Below, piece after piece: positions 37,601-48,400 of a stretch of 64,000 nt of DNA. Made by a program: the position numbers and the translations under genes. Source of the DNA: Marisa cornuarietis (lineage: Eukaryota; Mollusca; Gastropoda; Architaenioglossa; Ampullariidae); the NCBI GenBank assembly GCA_004794655.1, contig SMMW01000567.1:2960001-3024000 (forward strand). Direction: 5' to 3'. Position 1 is the first letter of the stretch. The number at the start of each line of letters is the position of its first letter. The notes beneath the pieces are model-generated. The model made no database searches. It saw nothing but the letters and a program-made list of their open reading frames with translations, and had not been told where the DNA came from.

Positions 37601-39515
37601 TTCTCATTACCAAAAATAATAATAATAATAATCAAGATTTTTATAGCGCATGTTCACACTTATAGAGAGCATGCTCTTAGCGCTTAAAATGAGGAAGAGA
37701 CACGGACTAAATGGATAGAACACAAGGGACGGAAGAATAAACAACTGTACTGACAACAAAAAGAAAACAAAGATAGGAAACACAAAAGGGCACCAAGTAA
37801 CAGGAACAGGGAAAAAAGTGATTCTGCAGAGAAAGATGGGTAGAAAAGTAGCAAGAGCGGAAAAGGGAGGGTATGAGTTAGAAGTAATGCTCAAGGAAGA
37901 GGTGCGTTTTCAGTGCAGATTTAAAGAATTCAGTTGTAGGAAGGTGGCGGATATGGAAAGGAAGAGAGTTCCATTGTTTTGCAGCACAGTAGCCAAAAAT
38001 CCTGTTACCATATGTTGTTGTTCTGGTGACAGGAACAGTTAGGATACGGTCATCAGTCGAAGAGCGTAGTTGTCTGGCCGGAACGTAAGGGAAGAGAAGT
38101 TCAGAGAAATAAACAGGGCAGGAGCCTGCAAAGAAATTAAAACACAGCACAGACAGTTTGTACTGAATGCGAGAACGGATGGGTAGCCAGTGTAGAAAAC
38201 AAAGGAGAGGAGCGACATGGTCCCGATTCCTTGCTCTGAGCACCAGACATGCAGCGGAGTTCTGTAGAACAAGTTCCTATTGGATTATCTCATTGGATAG
38301 TGTTGGGATTAACGACAAGATTTGCTTACTCATAAACATTTGCAGACAGATCTTATGATTGATGAATATTCGAATAAGTAATTAGATTGAAAATAAAGAC
38401 TTCAGGCTCTCTGGTTAGGTGTAATATGATGGTGATTCTGAAACAGATAAAGTACCATATAGCATTTGAATTTCATCATTTTCCTACTGAAATCAGGACT
38501 GATTGCCGTATGGTACCTTGATTATAATGTATTTTAAGACCACTTTACACTTCTGTTTTCACACAACAGTGCATTTCCCTGTTAGCTTAATGACTGAAAA
38601 ACAGATAATTAACTAAATTTTATTTTTGCCTTTTTTAGGTCAGTTGCTACTCTCTGAAATTTTGTTATTATTATAAACATATTTCATGTACTTTTTCTCA
38701 CCTAGAATTGTTCATATTCTGTCATTTTTCACACAGTAATTTGGCATTCAGAAGTGCACTTTATTTCACTTTATAAAAACCCAGACAAAGCATCACCTTT
38801 ATGGAGAAACTTACAGTACCTGTTATAAAAGGTTGAAAATATCTGTTGCAGGGAACAATTGCTACCTTTCTCACGATGCCTCTAGACGTAATGAAAACCC
38901 GAATGATGAATGCCCCTCCAGGAACTTACTCTGTAAGCCACAAATCATGTCTTTAATTTTCTAGGAAGAGTTGTGTTCAATTTATATTAGATACCAAACT
39001 AATTTATTGTATTGGATGGACAACAAGTAGTTTTATGTGTCCTTATACAGAGCAGCACAATGCTTAAAGAGGAGTGTGTCAGTTGAATGCTGGTAGACAT
39101 ATACTATGTGCTTCTGATAGGTGTAGACCATGTTATCTGAATTTTTTTATTTACAGATAAGCTTTTTCATGTTCATTTGTGCTTAGTATACCAGGAGTTC
39201 AACAGTGCCAATTCCTTAGTGAATGTTGTAACGAGGATTTTTTTTTCAGAGCATCATGGCTTGTGCTGTAGACATTGCAAAGAATGGACCTATGGGATTT
39301 TTCAAGGTAAGCATAAGACGTAGGATATCAGGGGAGAGAATAGAAGTCCAGTTCACTGATGATTACTTCCCTTTATCATAATACTTGATGTATCCTTTTC
39401 CCCTTTTTTACAGGGATTTGTCCCGGCATTTGTTCGACTTGGACCACACACAGTGTTCACATTTATCTTCTTTGAGCAGATCAGGCAGAACTTTGGAGAT
39501 GATCCAAAATCTTGA
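34690..39515 (+). CDS. SLC25A10: Mitochondrial dicarboxylate carrier (SLC25A10)
   Basis: This is an inner-membrane exchanger of malate or succinate for phosphate and sulfur anions. Nine exons (34690-34797, 35486-35605, 36046-36206, 36572-36613, 36995-37109, 37341-37433, 38852-38932, 39250-39306, 39414-39515) join without a frame break into 292 residues (human 287). The three carrier repeats are visible, with PLDLLK (residues 31-36), PADMVNVR, and PLDVMKTR. Family-specific blocks also match human SLC25A10: RWYFGGLAS, CCTHPLDLLKVHLQTQQ, RMQNDVKLP, GATMASSRA and a C-terminal EQIRQNFG. The start ATG is the first in frame, just before the conserved RWYFGGLA. A LINE relic lies antisense in the intron after 37433. 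Confidence 0.96.
37613..38285 (-). mobile_element. LINE 3'-end relic in SLC25A10 intron, antisense
   Basis: The minus strand reads RNRDHVAPLLCFLHWLPIRS, then SCPVYFSELL, KQWNSLPFHIR and FKSALKTHLF. This is the C-terminal end of a CR1/L2-type reverse transcriptase ORF2, close to copies I know from many invertebrates. It ends in a short non-coding tail and an (AAT)n run at about 37613-37632, the usual microsatellite-like 3' end. The frame 38243-37878 is open for 121 codons, so it is a comparatively recent, 5'-truncated copy. Confidence 0.8.
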
Positions 39516-39782
39516 GATTTACTATCTGAGAGCATTTCTAAATTTGCTTTTAGACATTAATCACATTTCTAATTTAACTTTAGAACAATCCTGTTAAGGA
39601 TTGACTGCTTAGTCAAGATTTTTAACAATGTTTGAGGCTGCTTATTTTTATCACTAACAACTGTTTCTGGTTTCAAACTATATACATTTTGCTGCTTCCA
39701 TGTATAACTGATCTTTTATTTTCTCATAACTGTTACCTCAAATTATTCAATCAGCATAGTATTACATTTAAAAATAATAGAT

Positions 39783-39896
39783 TTGTTCAAGTATTGGGGA
39801 GGTTTACATGCTATTATAATGTCTTCAAGAAATAGGTAAAATTTTGTTGGCTTTTTTATTGTAGAAATCTTTTCCCCAGGTTCCCATTCTTTTTAA
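39783..39896. repeat. 114-bp inverted repeat, right copy (SLC25A10 3' flank or UTR)
   Basis: This is the partner of 33596-33709 in opposite orientation, 268 bases after the SLC25A10 stop codon, probably within the 3' UTR. Three mismatches were seen. If transcribed, it is antisense to the TOMM22 intron copy or complementary to it, depending on the transcript. Confidence 0.9.
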
Positions 39897-40435
39897 TTAG
39901 AAGGCAGGCTAAATATTGGCCTTACGATGTGCAGACATCCTCTATTTAAAAAATGTTACAGGCATCATGTGAATAATAATTCTTCGTATATGTGGGTATG
40001 TTTGTACAAACAGCATCATGTCTATGAAATTTTTTATATATATATATATAATGTTCAGAATTGTACAGTATTTTCAGATCTGACAGGAATATGAGTTGCT
40101 AAAAAGTACGTACATACGGAATATTGTGATGATTCTGAAGCTATTAGTTTTGTCATATTTTTAATTAAGATACCTATGTTAAAAATACCTACGCAGGCTT
40201 TTTCAGTTTTATTGTTGTTTATAGTAAAGCAGACTATCTATTCTACACATACCTTTATTATCATTATATCTTTCATGCTACAAGCTTAGGACTTGGTGGC
40301 TTTTATCTTTTTTGTCAGTTGTACAAATAAGAGATAGACATTTCATGTATCTTTGTGGCATGGCTCATTCAGAAATCCATTTTTTTATTGCAATTCCTGT
40401 TATGTTTAAAGAGGAAAAGGTTTTCCAGACTGGGG

Positions 40436-40870
40436 AAGTGGATAGCCGAGTGGTTAGAGCACTGGCATCCGAACTGAGAGGCGTACTGGTTCTTTACCTG
40501 TGTAGCACAAAAAACTTCTTCCAGTCAACCCAGCTAGTGGGAATGGGTACCTGAGTCCTTAGAGCCACGGTTCTCAACCTGGGGGGCGTAAGCTGCTGAA
40601 AAGGCGGCCGCAAAGGCGGTCATTTTCTCATATCTCATATAGGTATTAGTGGCTAAGGGGGGCGCGTGGACGTACCTTTATTCATCGGGGGGGGGGGGGC
40701 GTCACAAGTAAAAGGTTGAGAAACGCTGCCTTAGAGGATTGGGGAAGGTAAGGCAGCAAGGGAGAGGAGATGGGCACCACCCTCACATACAGCTGGGCCC
40801 AAGAAAAGGTCTCTAACACCTCACTCCCCAATGACCTGAAAAGATCAAGGGACAACCTTTACCTTTTTTA
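40436..40870 (+). mobile_element. tRNA-derived SINE, interrupted by a hAT MITE
   Basis: The head has a tRNA-like A box (TAGCCGAGTGGTTAGAGCAC) and a decayed B box (GGTTC). The body has blocks I associate with a widespread molluscan SINE family: CCAGTCAACCCAGC, GGGAATGGGTACCTGA, GGGAAGGTAAGGC and GATGGGCACCACCCTC. Its tail reads CAAGGGACAACCTTTACC. A hAT MITE at 40565-40728 splits the body, so the SINE was there first. A related body fragment lies on the minus strand near 51,420-51,450. Confidence 0.7.
40565..40728. mobile_element. hAT-type MITE copy 2 (164 bp) nested in the SINE
   Basis: It starts CCACGGTTCTCAACC and ends GGTTGAGAAACGCTG, and its core is nearly identical to that of the copy at 6224-6400. 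It is flanked by CCTTAGAG on both sides (40557-40564 and 40729-40736), an 8-bp target duplication. A short G/C-rich stretch near the left end is missing compared with copy 1, and a poly-G run near the right end is longer. Confidence 0.92.
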
Positions 40871-42125
40871 CCTTGAAGAAAAAGGTAGGTAATAATAACC
40901 ATATTTTACAGTTCTCAGAATTGCTGAAGCTTAACATACTCTTTCTTCTATTGCTTTACAACACAGAACCAGTTTAAACTTTCAAAAATCGTCTCAGGTG
41001 TCTCCCTGGTATGGCATCTAAACAGGAGAGCATTTTAAATATAATTTCAGTAGGAGATGATGTCATCAGATCAGTAGATTGCAATAGTCTCAGGTGCAGA
41101 AAAGAGATATTCTGTACAAAGCAAGTTTGATTTTTCAGTAGAGATATTTGTTTTCAAGGCTAATGTTACCTACATCACTTATCTCTCCTGTATGTGGGTA
41201 GCACTTTGTGAAGTGCATAGTTTCTGAGATCAGTAAATTGCACATTATGCAGAAAGCTGTATTTCAGGTTTGGTGAAAAGTCAATATGTCAAAAATATTT
41301 TCAGATGATGCACAACAGTTAAATTCTGGTTTATGTGCAGTTAATTTATTAAATAGGATGCTTTCAGCACAATACTTTTTATTAAATATTGGTTGCTCAG
41401 AGCCTTGAGGCATTCCAGTCAAAACTGTTAAAAATATGTTCGGTGAAAACATTTTTCATTATGCCTTTGTTTATACAATTTCATTTCTGTGATGGGTATC
41501 CCTTTGCTTCAAAACTTTTATAAGATCTTTGTGATAATGACCACAACTGTTTTTCTTTGAGAGAGCTGAATGGCCAGATGATTAGTTAATTTTATCCTGG
41601 CATCATTTTGAAAGTGTATTTTAATGTTGAAGATACCTGGATGAATAAAACCTCCACATCCGCAGTCTTTGGTGTTGCATACTCAGAAAATTTTTCTGTT
41701 ATCACTAGTCTTACTGATGTTAGTAACTGTAAAAGGCTGCATGCATGTACAGGAAGAAACTCAATGATTAGCAGCATGGATATGCAGTAAAGATACTTGT
41801 TGGTTTTTGTTGTCCAACCCTCCTCCAAGGAAATGCTGCTTTCTATAATGATCACTTTAATTTTTGTTATTGACATTTACAGAGAAGATAAGTAATAAAA
41901 AAGAGATTCAAAATGTTTGCTGTCCTGACTTCAGTTAATAATTCCCTTTAAGTGATCTGCATCAGTGATCTATGTGACAATTGTTTTTGTCCTGTTTGTT
42001 GAATCAAATGAGAGAAGAGATTTCTCTTGAAATTAGGTTTCTAATTTTATTTTTATTGTATAACATCGACAGCTTTTAATTTTTTTGAAATTTCTGTTCA
42101 TGAAGTATGTCACCATGGTGTACAC

Positions 42126-42848
42126 CAGAGATTCTCAACCATTTTCGCGACTGTACCACCAAAGGTTGAAAGTATGTCTGTGGGTACTCCTCACGCATAA
42201 AAGAAATTATTTTCATAATGGCGTGTGCTTACCTTTCTAACGCAATACTTAGGCTTGTTTTTGTGCCATCAAAGATTTGATGCGAGGATGGATGCTGCTG
42301 ACGGCTAGTATAACATCAACTTCAGGTTGAAGTCGGTTTCTTTCTTTAGTTTTTATTGTAATCAAAGCCAAGAAAGCACGTTCACACAAATACGTTGATG
42401 GAAAAGGCATTAATGCTGACAAACCTGCATTACTCAAGTCTTTGTATTCGTTATGCACACTGTGCCAGAAATCTCCCACACTGCTGTCCATTCTTGCTTT
42501 CAAAGTTCTATCCGACAAGAGCTGAAGAGAGGAGCCAGTGAAGCTTGATCTGGAAGCCCAAAGTGTGAAGTCTACGATTGACAGAAGTGTAGAAGAAATG
42601 GAGCACCTGCTGACGTGCTGTCCGTCTCTTTGAACATGCCGAACATGTTGCTGAAAACGGTGTTGATACGCACGCCCTCAATTTCCCCTCGAAACTTGAA
42701 TCTTTCTTTGAAATGCATCCCCCAATGACAGTGAACTGGCGACCTTCTTCAAACTCTTTGATTGTTTTAAACTGAACTACTACTAATGCATTGAAACAAT
42801 GATTATTTATGTTGCTGCGTACCCCTGCATAACCCTTGAAAACCGCGG
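42126..42848 (-). mobile_element. hAT transposon relic with transposase C-terminus
   Basis: The element is bounded by GTGTACAC on both sides (42118-42125 and 42849-42856), an 8-bp target duplication, and has imperfect inverted ends (CAGAGATTCTCAACC on the left, CCGCGGTTTTCAAGG as reverse complement on the right). On the minus strand, 42518-42249 encodes DFWHSVHNEY, then LMPFPSTYLCERAFLALITI and KTKERNRL. This is the hAT dimerisation domain of ZBED5-like transposases, whose usual sequence has STYLCE followed by F, then IKTK. The rest of the transposase is gone, so it is a non-autonomous internal deletion derivative. Confidence 0.9.
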
Positions 42849-42856
42849 GTGTACAC

Positions 42857-45437
42857 AGTACAAACTCACTACCAGATGGCCTAGGTTACAGAGAAAGTAA
42901 CAGAAATTAACACATTTTTGGGTTGACAAGAATATTTCTTTTTTTAAATGTGCTATGCATGTGCTTGGTCTATAAATTGTTAGCAAAAATCTACTAATAT
43001 ATATATACTATGAAATATGGGGGAAAATATTGACAGTGCTTCAGCATGAATCACTTCAAATTATCTCATCATTACAATGTAGTGTAGGTGCAACAATACC
43101 CAAAACTGATGAGCATCAGACGTACAAGTGTCACAGACATTTAAAAGCCATTCCTAGCATCCAGTTTTCTTGTGACGATGCTGACAGCAATGATTTCAGC
43201 CAGAGAGTGTCATAAGCATTTTTCTTAAATTTTAACCTGGTAGGTATTAATCCCAAAAGTTAATGGTGGATTGGAAATTCTTCTGCTATAATGGTTGGCC
43301 CCAAGCAGTTCTTGGGATTCATACTGCATCTGAGGTCAGGTTTCCCCACCTATGTGGAGGTTAACCATTTTTTCATAGTTCCCGAGTAATGCCAATGAGA
43401 TGAAAACACTGTAGCTTTAAGCAATAACAATGGAAGACTTGACAAGGTGACTATGAGTGAAAAAATAGAAAAATCACTAACCAATGGCATGAACAAGAGG
43501 CCAGAGAGCATTCTAGTCGCACAAGATGAAAAGCAGCATGTGGCATAACTGTAACTACATTTTTTTATTACTATGTATCTTAAAGAATGGCATTTTAACA
43601 CACTATGGCTTTTTGTGTTGATGATAGATGTTATTATATTTTTGTTTGTTCTTCTATTTACAAAAATTATTTAAGGTTAAATGTAGCTAAAATTGTCTTA
43701 TTGATATTGTCTTGAACATATTCTAGGCTGAAAATATTAAATAACTGTCTTTTACTGGGTTATATGGGTAGTCATTAAGTACCAATAAGAGTCAACAACT
43801 TCTAGAAAATTCAAGGGGTCACCATATCGGTAATTTACCAGAGACAACTTAAATACAAATGAAAGGCTTTCATTATCTCCTGCTGTGAGTTTTGTCTTTT
43901 GATTGACTTTTTTCGCTAAGTCCACCATTTTGATCAAGTTAAAGGCAGCTTCTAAATGGCAGCTGTTTAGTAACCAATCAATCATGACTATGCATATACA
44001 TACATTTTGGTTGTTAACTTTTTATGAGCAACATCATTTTAAGGAATTGGATTTATCTGTGCAATGTGTCAAGAAGTTAGTCTCAAAGATTTGCTAACAT
44101 TTGCTTGTATGGTGTTTAAATGATTGCACATGCATGTAGAAATACACATTCTCAAAAATACATATAGTATGTGCATGCATACAGAGACACAAGCATCCAG
44201 AAACAGATGCTAAGATACGGCTGTGCTTTTGTTTGAGCATTGTACCCTCAAATACAGTGGCTTCACCTTGGCTATGCCTGTGGTTGATGTTAACAGATAC
44301 CTTGATGTTGAAAATGTCTTCCATGAACTTTGTCTTTTGACTATCACTGTTCATATGCGGGAAAGTTAGTTGCATGACGGATGACAACTGAGGAACTGGA
44401 ATACAAAAACAGCAGATTAGGAAGCTTCACTTTTCTGTAACCAAAACACTCAGTCTGCCCACCCAGCAGGGCACATGCTTTATCAGGGAATGCAAAAGGC
44501 AGGTACAGTGAATGACTTGTACTGTCATCGACTGTGGGCACTATGCTCTGAGACCTTTATTTGCCCTATCTACTTAACTAGCATTGTCAAATAGAAAATA
44601 TGTACTTAAAGTTTTGTTTTGGTTTTTGATTGGAACTGAATGGTGTGTGGGTATATGTTCCTATCATTGCCCAATGGCTCAATCATAAATATATAAAAAA
44701 ATCAAAATCGTAAAACTCACAAATGCTCAAACACATTTGAACCATTTACGGGCATGTGTCTTGTAGTCACTTGTTATTTAAGGAATAAGATGGTAAATCT
44801 GTGTGTACATAACATTTATGCGGACCGTATTCTCTGCCAACACATGCAGCAATGCCTTCTATTTCAGTGACTAGAACAGCTTCCGATGATCTGACAGCTC
44901 TACATTATAAAAATTTCTCTTCAGTTCATTGACCTGCACAGGTTACTGAGGGGGAGAGGAATTGAGCAGTCCACCCCTTTATGTCTACCAGGCTGTTCTT
45001 CTTTCACTGACTTTGGCAATGGCCTTTCTCAAGGTTGCCTTGATGGGTATTCTCATAGTATTGTGCTGGATCAAGTGGCAAAACCAAGAAAGTTTCTCGT
45101 TGCAAGGAGGGATTTTTTGAGGTCCACCTGGAAAATGACCAGGTTTTCTCTTGCCTCCCTTAGGACATCTGGTTTGTTCTACATAATTTCATTGTTGAAT
45201 TAACATCTTATTAGACAAATAGAACATTTATAAAAAATGTTTTGATAAAAAATATATACCTTAAAAACTTTGATATAAGATAACAACAAAACATCAACAG
45301 GTAAGTGGAATAAAATATTACAGACATTTGCAATCAACAATCATTTGCGTTTGAAAGGACAGACCTTTAAATTACAGATTTATCACATTTGTACACAGAC
45401 ATGGAAAAAGTTCATCCATTTCGTAAGACTTCTATTG
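42857..45437. other. Intergenic sequence / probable 3' flank of methylthioribose kinase A
   Basis: No exon, RNA gene or classifiable repeat was recognised. The part next to 45437 must contain the 3' UTR of the kinase gene on the minus strand. A minus-strand AATAAA near 44,556 is one possible end. The open frames here have no protein-like conservation that I can recognise. Confidence 0.5.
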
Positions 45438-48400
45438 GTCAGAAAGTTAACATAAGAGCTACATTCATGAGCTGAAAAATACTGTGGATGCGGGAATGAG
45501 CTTTTAAAAGACGAATGCCAGCTGCCAAAGCATCAGGTTGTGCACTCTCTAAGCTGTCCATTTCTATGGTTCTTCCTGCACCCAGCAGCCTGACACAGAA
45601 AGCCCTTAATAAGTTCCAGGCAACAAGTCAGGTACAAAAATCTTTTATTGCCTGTACTGGATACATTCAGCTCTTAGAAATGTGTAATGCTTATGACAGT
45701 ACAGGCAACTCAGTCATAAACTTCAATGTTCAGTCAAAATTTCACATAAGAAATGCTTCTCAAAAGAATCCATTTAAATACTCATCATAAGGCTACTCTA
45801 AAAATATCTTATACAAAACTGACATAGCTCACCTTCGAATTATCTCACATCCAGCAAAGCCTGCAGTCTCTGACATCAGCTGACTGACATAGTTTTCTCT
45901 TTCGCCGATAGTTGATGTCATGTGAGCAAAATACTCATCAACTTTAAGAATAAAGCAAAATAAAGAACCTCTTTGAGATATAAGTTGAAAATGAAAAAAA
46001 ACTTTTAATACAGAGGTTAATACAAGGAAAAGTGTTATGACACCTAAATGTCTTTTGGTCAATGTACACTAAGAACCGCAATTCTCATTAAGTCTTGACA
46101 GTTCAGGGTAACTTGCCAAACAGATGTAGTTTTCAACTATTGATGTTTAAGCAAACTGTAAAAATCAAAAATCTGCCACTGATTTTGCATTCTTAGGAAA
46201 TCAGTGAGGTTTGGTTCTCTCATTTATTAGCTTATTCATTCTTATATCCACTTCTCACTTTTCTTCATTTCTCCATCTCTTCGACTTGTACCATTTTAAT
46301 TCCTGTGTTGACTGTTAATATATATCTATATCTGTCAATAAAGTTTGGAAGATGCTCATAAAATGGACAGTGCTCTGGACAACACACTGAGTGCACAATC
46401 TGAATGAACAACACTTATATGTCTGAAATCTCATGTGAGCAATCCAGGCAATGATAGCTGGCATATTTACTGGGTCTTCTTTGATGATAATAACAGGTGA
46501 CTCATCATGTGAGATCAGTGAGGAAAAAGCAGCTTATAATACAGAAACTGTCTTCGAGCTAAAATATTCACTAATTATTCACCATTATAAAAACAGTTCT
46601 GGCATCAACATTAAGAGCCAAAATGCACTATTCACACATCATACTTGAAGTGAGCTATTTGTAAGGCAGTCTACCCTCTAAAGTGCACTGTCTATCATAG
46701 TTGGTAATATTGGTCTGGTCACCATTCCTTAAGCATGTATCTCTAGCACATAGTAAAGAACTCTAAGTTACCTGTGGCATAGGCAAGGTCAAGAATCTTA
46801 TAAGCCAGTGGATGTCGATATGTCTCATCTTCATCTGTGTTCATCAGGTGGTAAAGGTGGCAGAAGATGTAGTGTGCCATCAACAGCCCAAGATCCATGG
46901 CACATGGCCCAACCATGATGAACTCCAAGTCAATCATCTGCAACATCATTTGCATTGAATTCTTGATGACTACATTCATTTATAAAATGAAAACTTCCTG
47001 AATCACTATGGAGTGTGTCCAAAGTTTTGTAGGTCTTATATTCATGTTCATACCCAAATACATTCAACATCCTTCATGTAGATGTTAAGAAAAGTCTGAT
47101 GAACTCACTCTTATGTCTTTATCTCTGACCATGGCAGATCCTGTGTGTAGGTCTCCATGAATGAGAGCCTCCTTCTTTTCATGAAAAAGCTTCTGAAATT
47201 TTTTTACGATGATCAGCAACTCTTCATCTCCGTACACACTTTCAATGTGTGAGTTAAGCAGTGATGACCATCGGTTAGTCTCAGCCATGCGTGAAAAGGG
47301 ATCAGTGAAGATGTAAGTGTCAGTCAGTTTGACAAGATGAGGATTTCTAGAGTGGGGATAGTGACAAAAACAAAACATTTAATGAGATGGATCTAGAATG
47401 AAGTTAGCACGATCTGAAATATGATTAAAATCTTACATAAAAATTTAGTTACAAGACTTTTTGTCACAAATATCACTATTACCCCTAATTATAATATATA
47501 CACTCAAAAGAAATATTGAAAAATAAAAATAAAATTGATGCAAGAACTAATGCACAAAATATACTTAAAGGTCAGCATCATTTAAAGCTAAGAATCAGCT
47601 TAGACAAGGACCTGAGTTGCTTTTTATTCCTGGCAGTAATGGAATCATACAAAAAGAATGTAACTGAAAATATTACATTATCATAGTTTTAAAAAAAAAC
47701 AATTACTGGAATTCTTCATCCATGTTCTTGATTGCCTGCTGCCCAATGACACCAACATGGGTGTTCTTGTGAATGATGGCAATATCTCGAGCAAGTTTCT
47801 TGGCTACATCCACATCAGTATTCCCAGCCATCAACCATTGCTTGTACACCTGGTATCCTTGCAGGTCTTCCATGCAAACTGGATTCGGGGATAAGATTCA
47901 ACTATCACAAAACTAATTTAACCAAAGTAATAACACTTTGCCACAATTACTGGCAAAAGTCCCAATCATCACCAAATAATAACTTACAAGGTAAACCCCA
48001 AACTGATTGTAAGCCTCTGTATCTTGCATGTTAAAAAATGACTAAGAGTTTCACCACACCAAAGACTCATTATTCACATGCAATACTTTATGGCATTATG
48101 CAATTTTTTTCTGCTGTGGATTTTCCATAGCTTCTATGGATTAAAAAACCTGGCTACAAAACTATGGTCATATATGAAAACCTGTGGATTTTCTGTCACA
48201 CTTGTTAGTATCTGAATGAAAACGCATGAAGAACTTAACTAGCAGGACTGAGTGAGGACTTAACCATTTACTGGGTAACAACTGGAACAATTGTAACAAC
48301 GAAGTTTTGGATTGGTTTGCCTGGGGCTATAGCACTCGTGACAGCTACCTGTCACCATCCCAAACACATAATGGGGATATCACAAGGCTGGGTTTATAAG

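Noticed and set aside
44940..45180. Possible retroelement coding remnant on the minus strand
   Set aside because: A vague resemblance to LINE-like sequence only; no conserved motif could be read in any frame.
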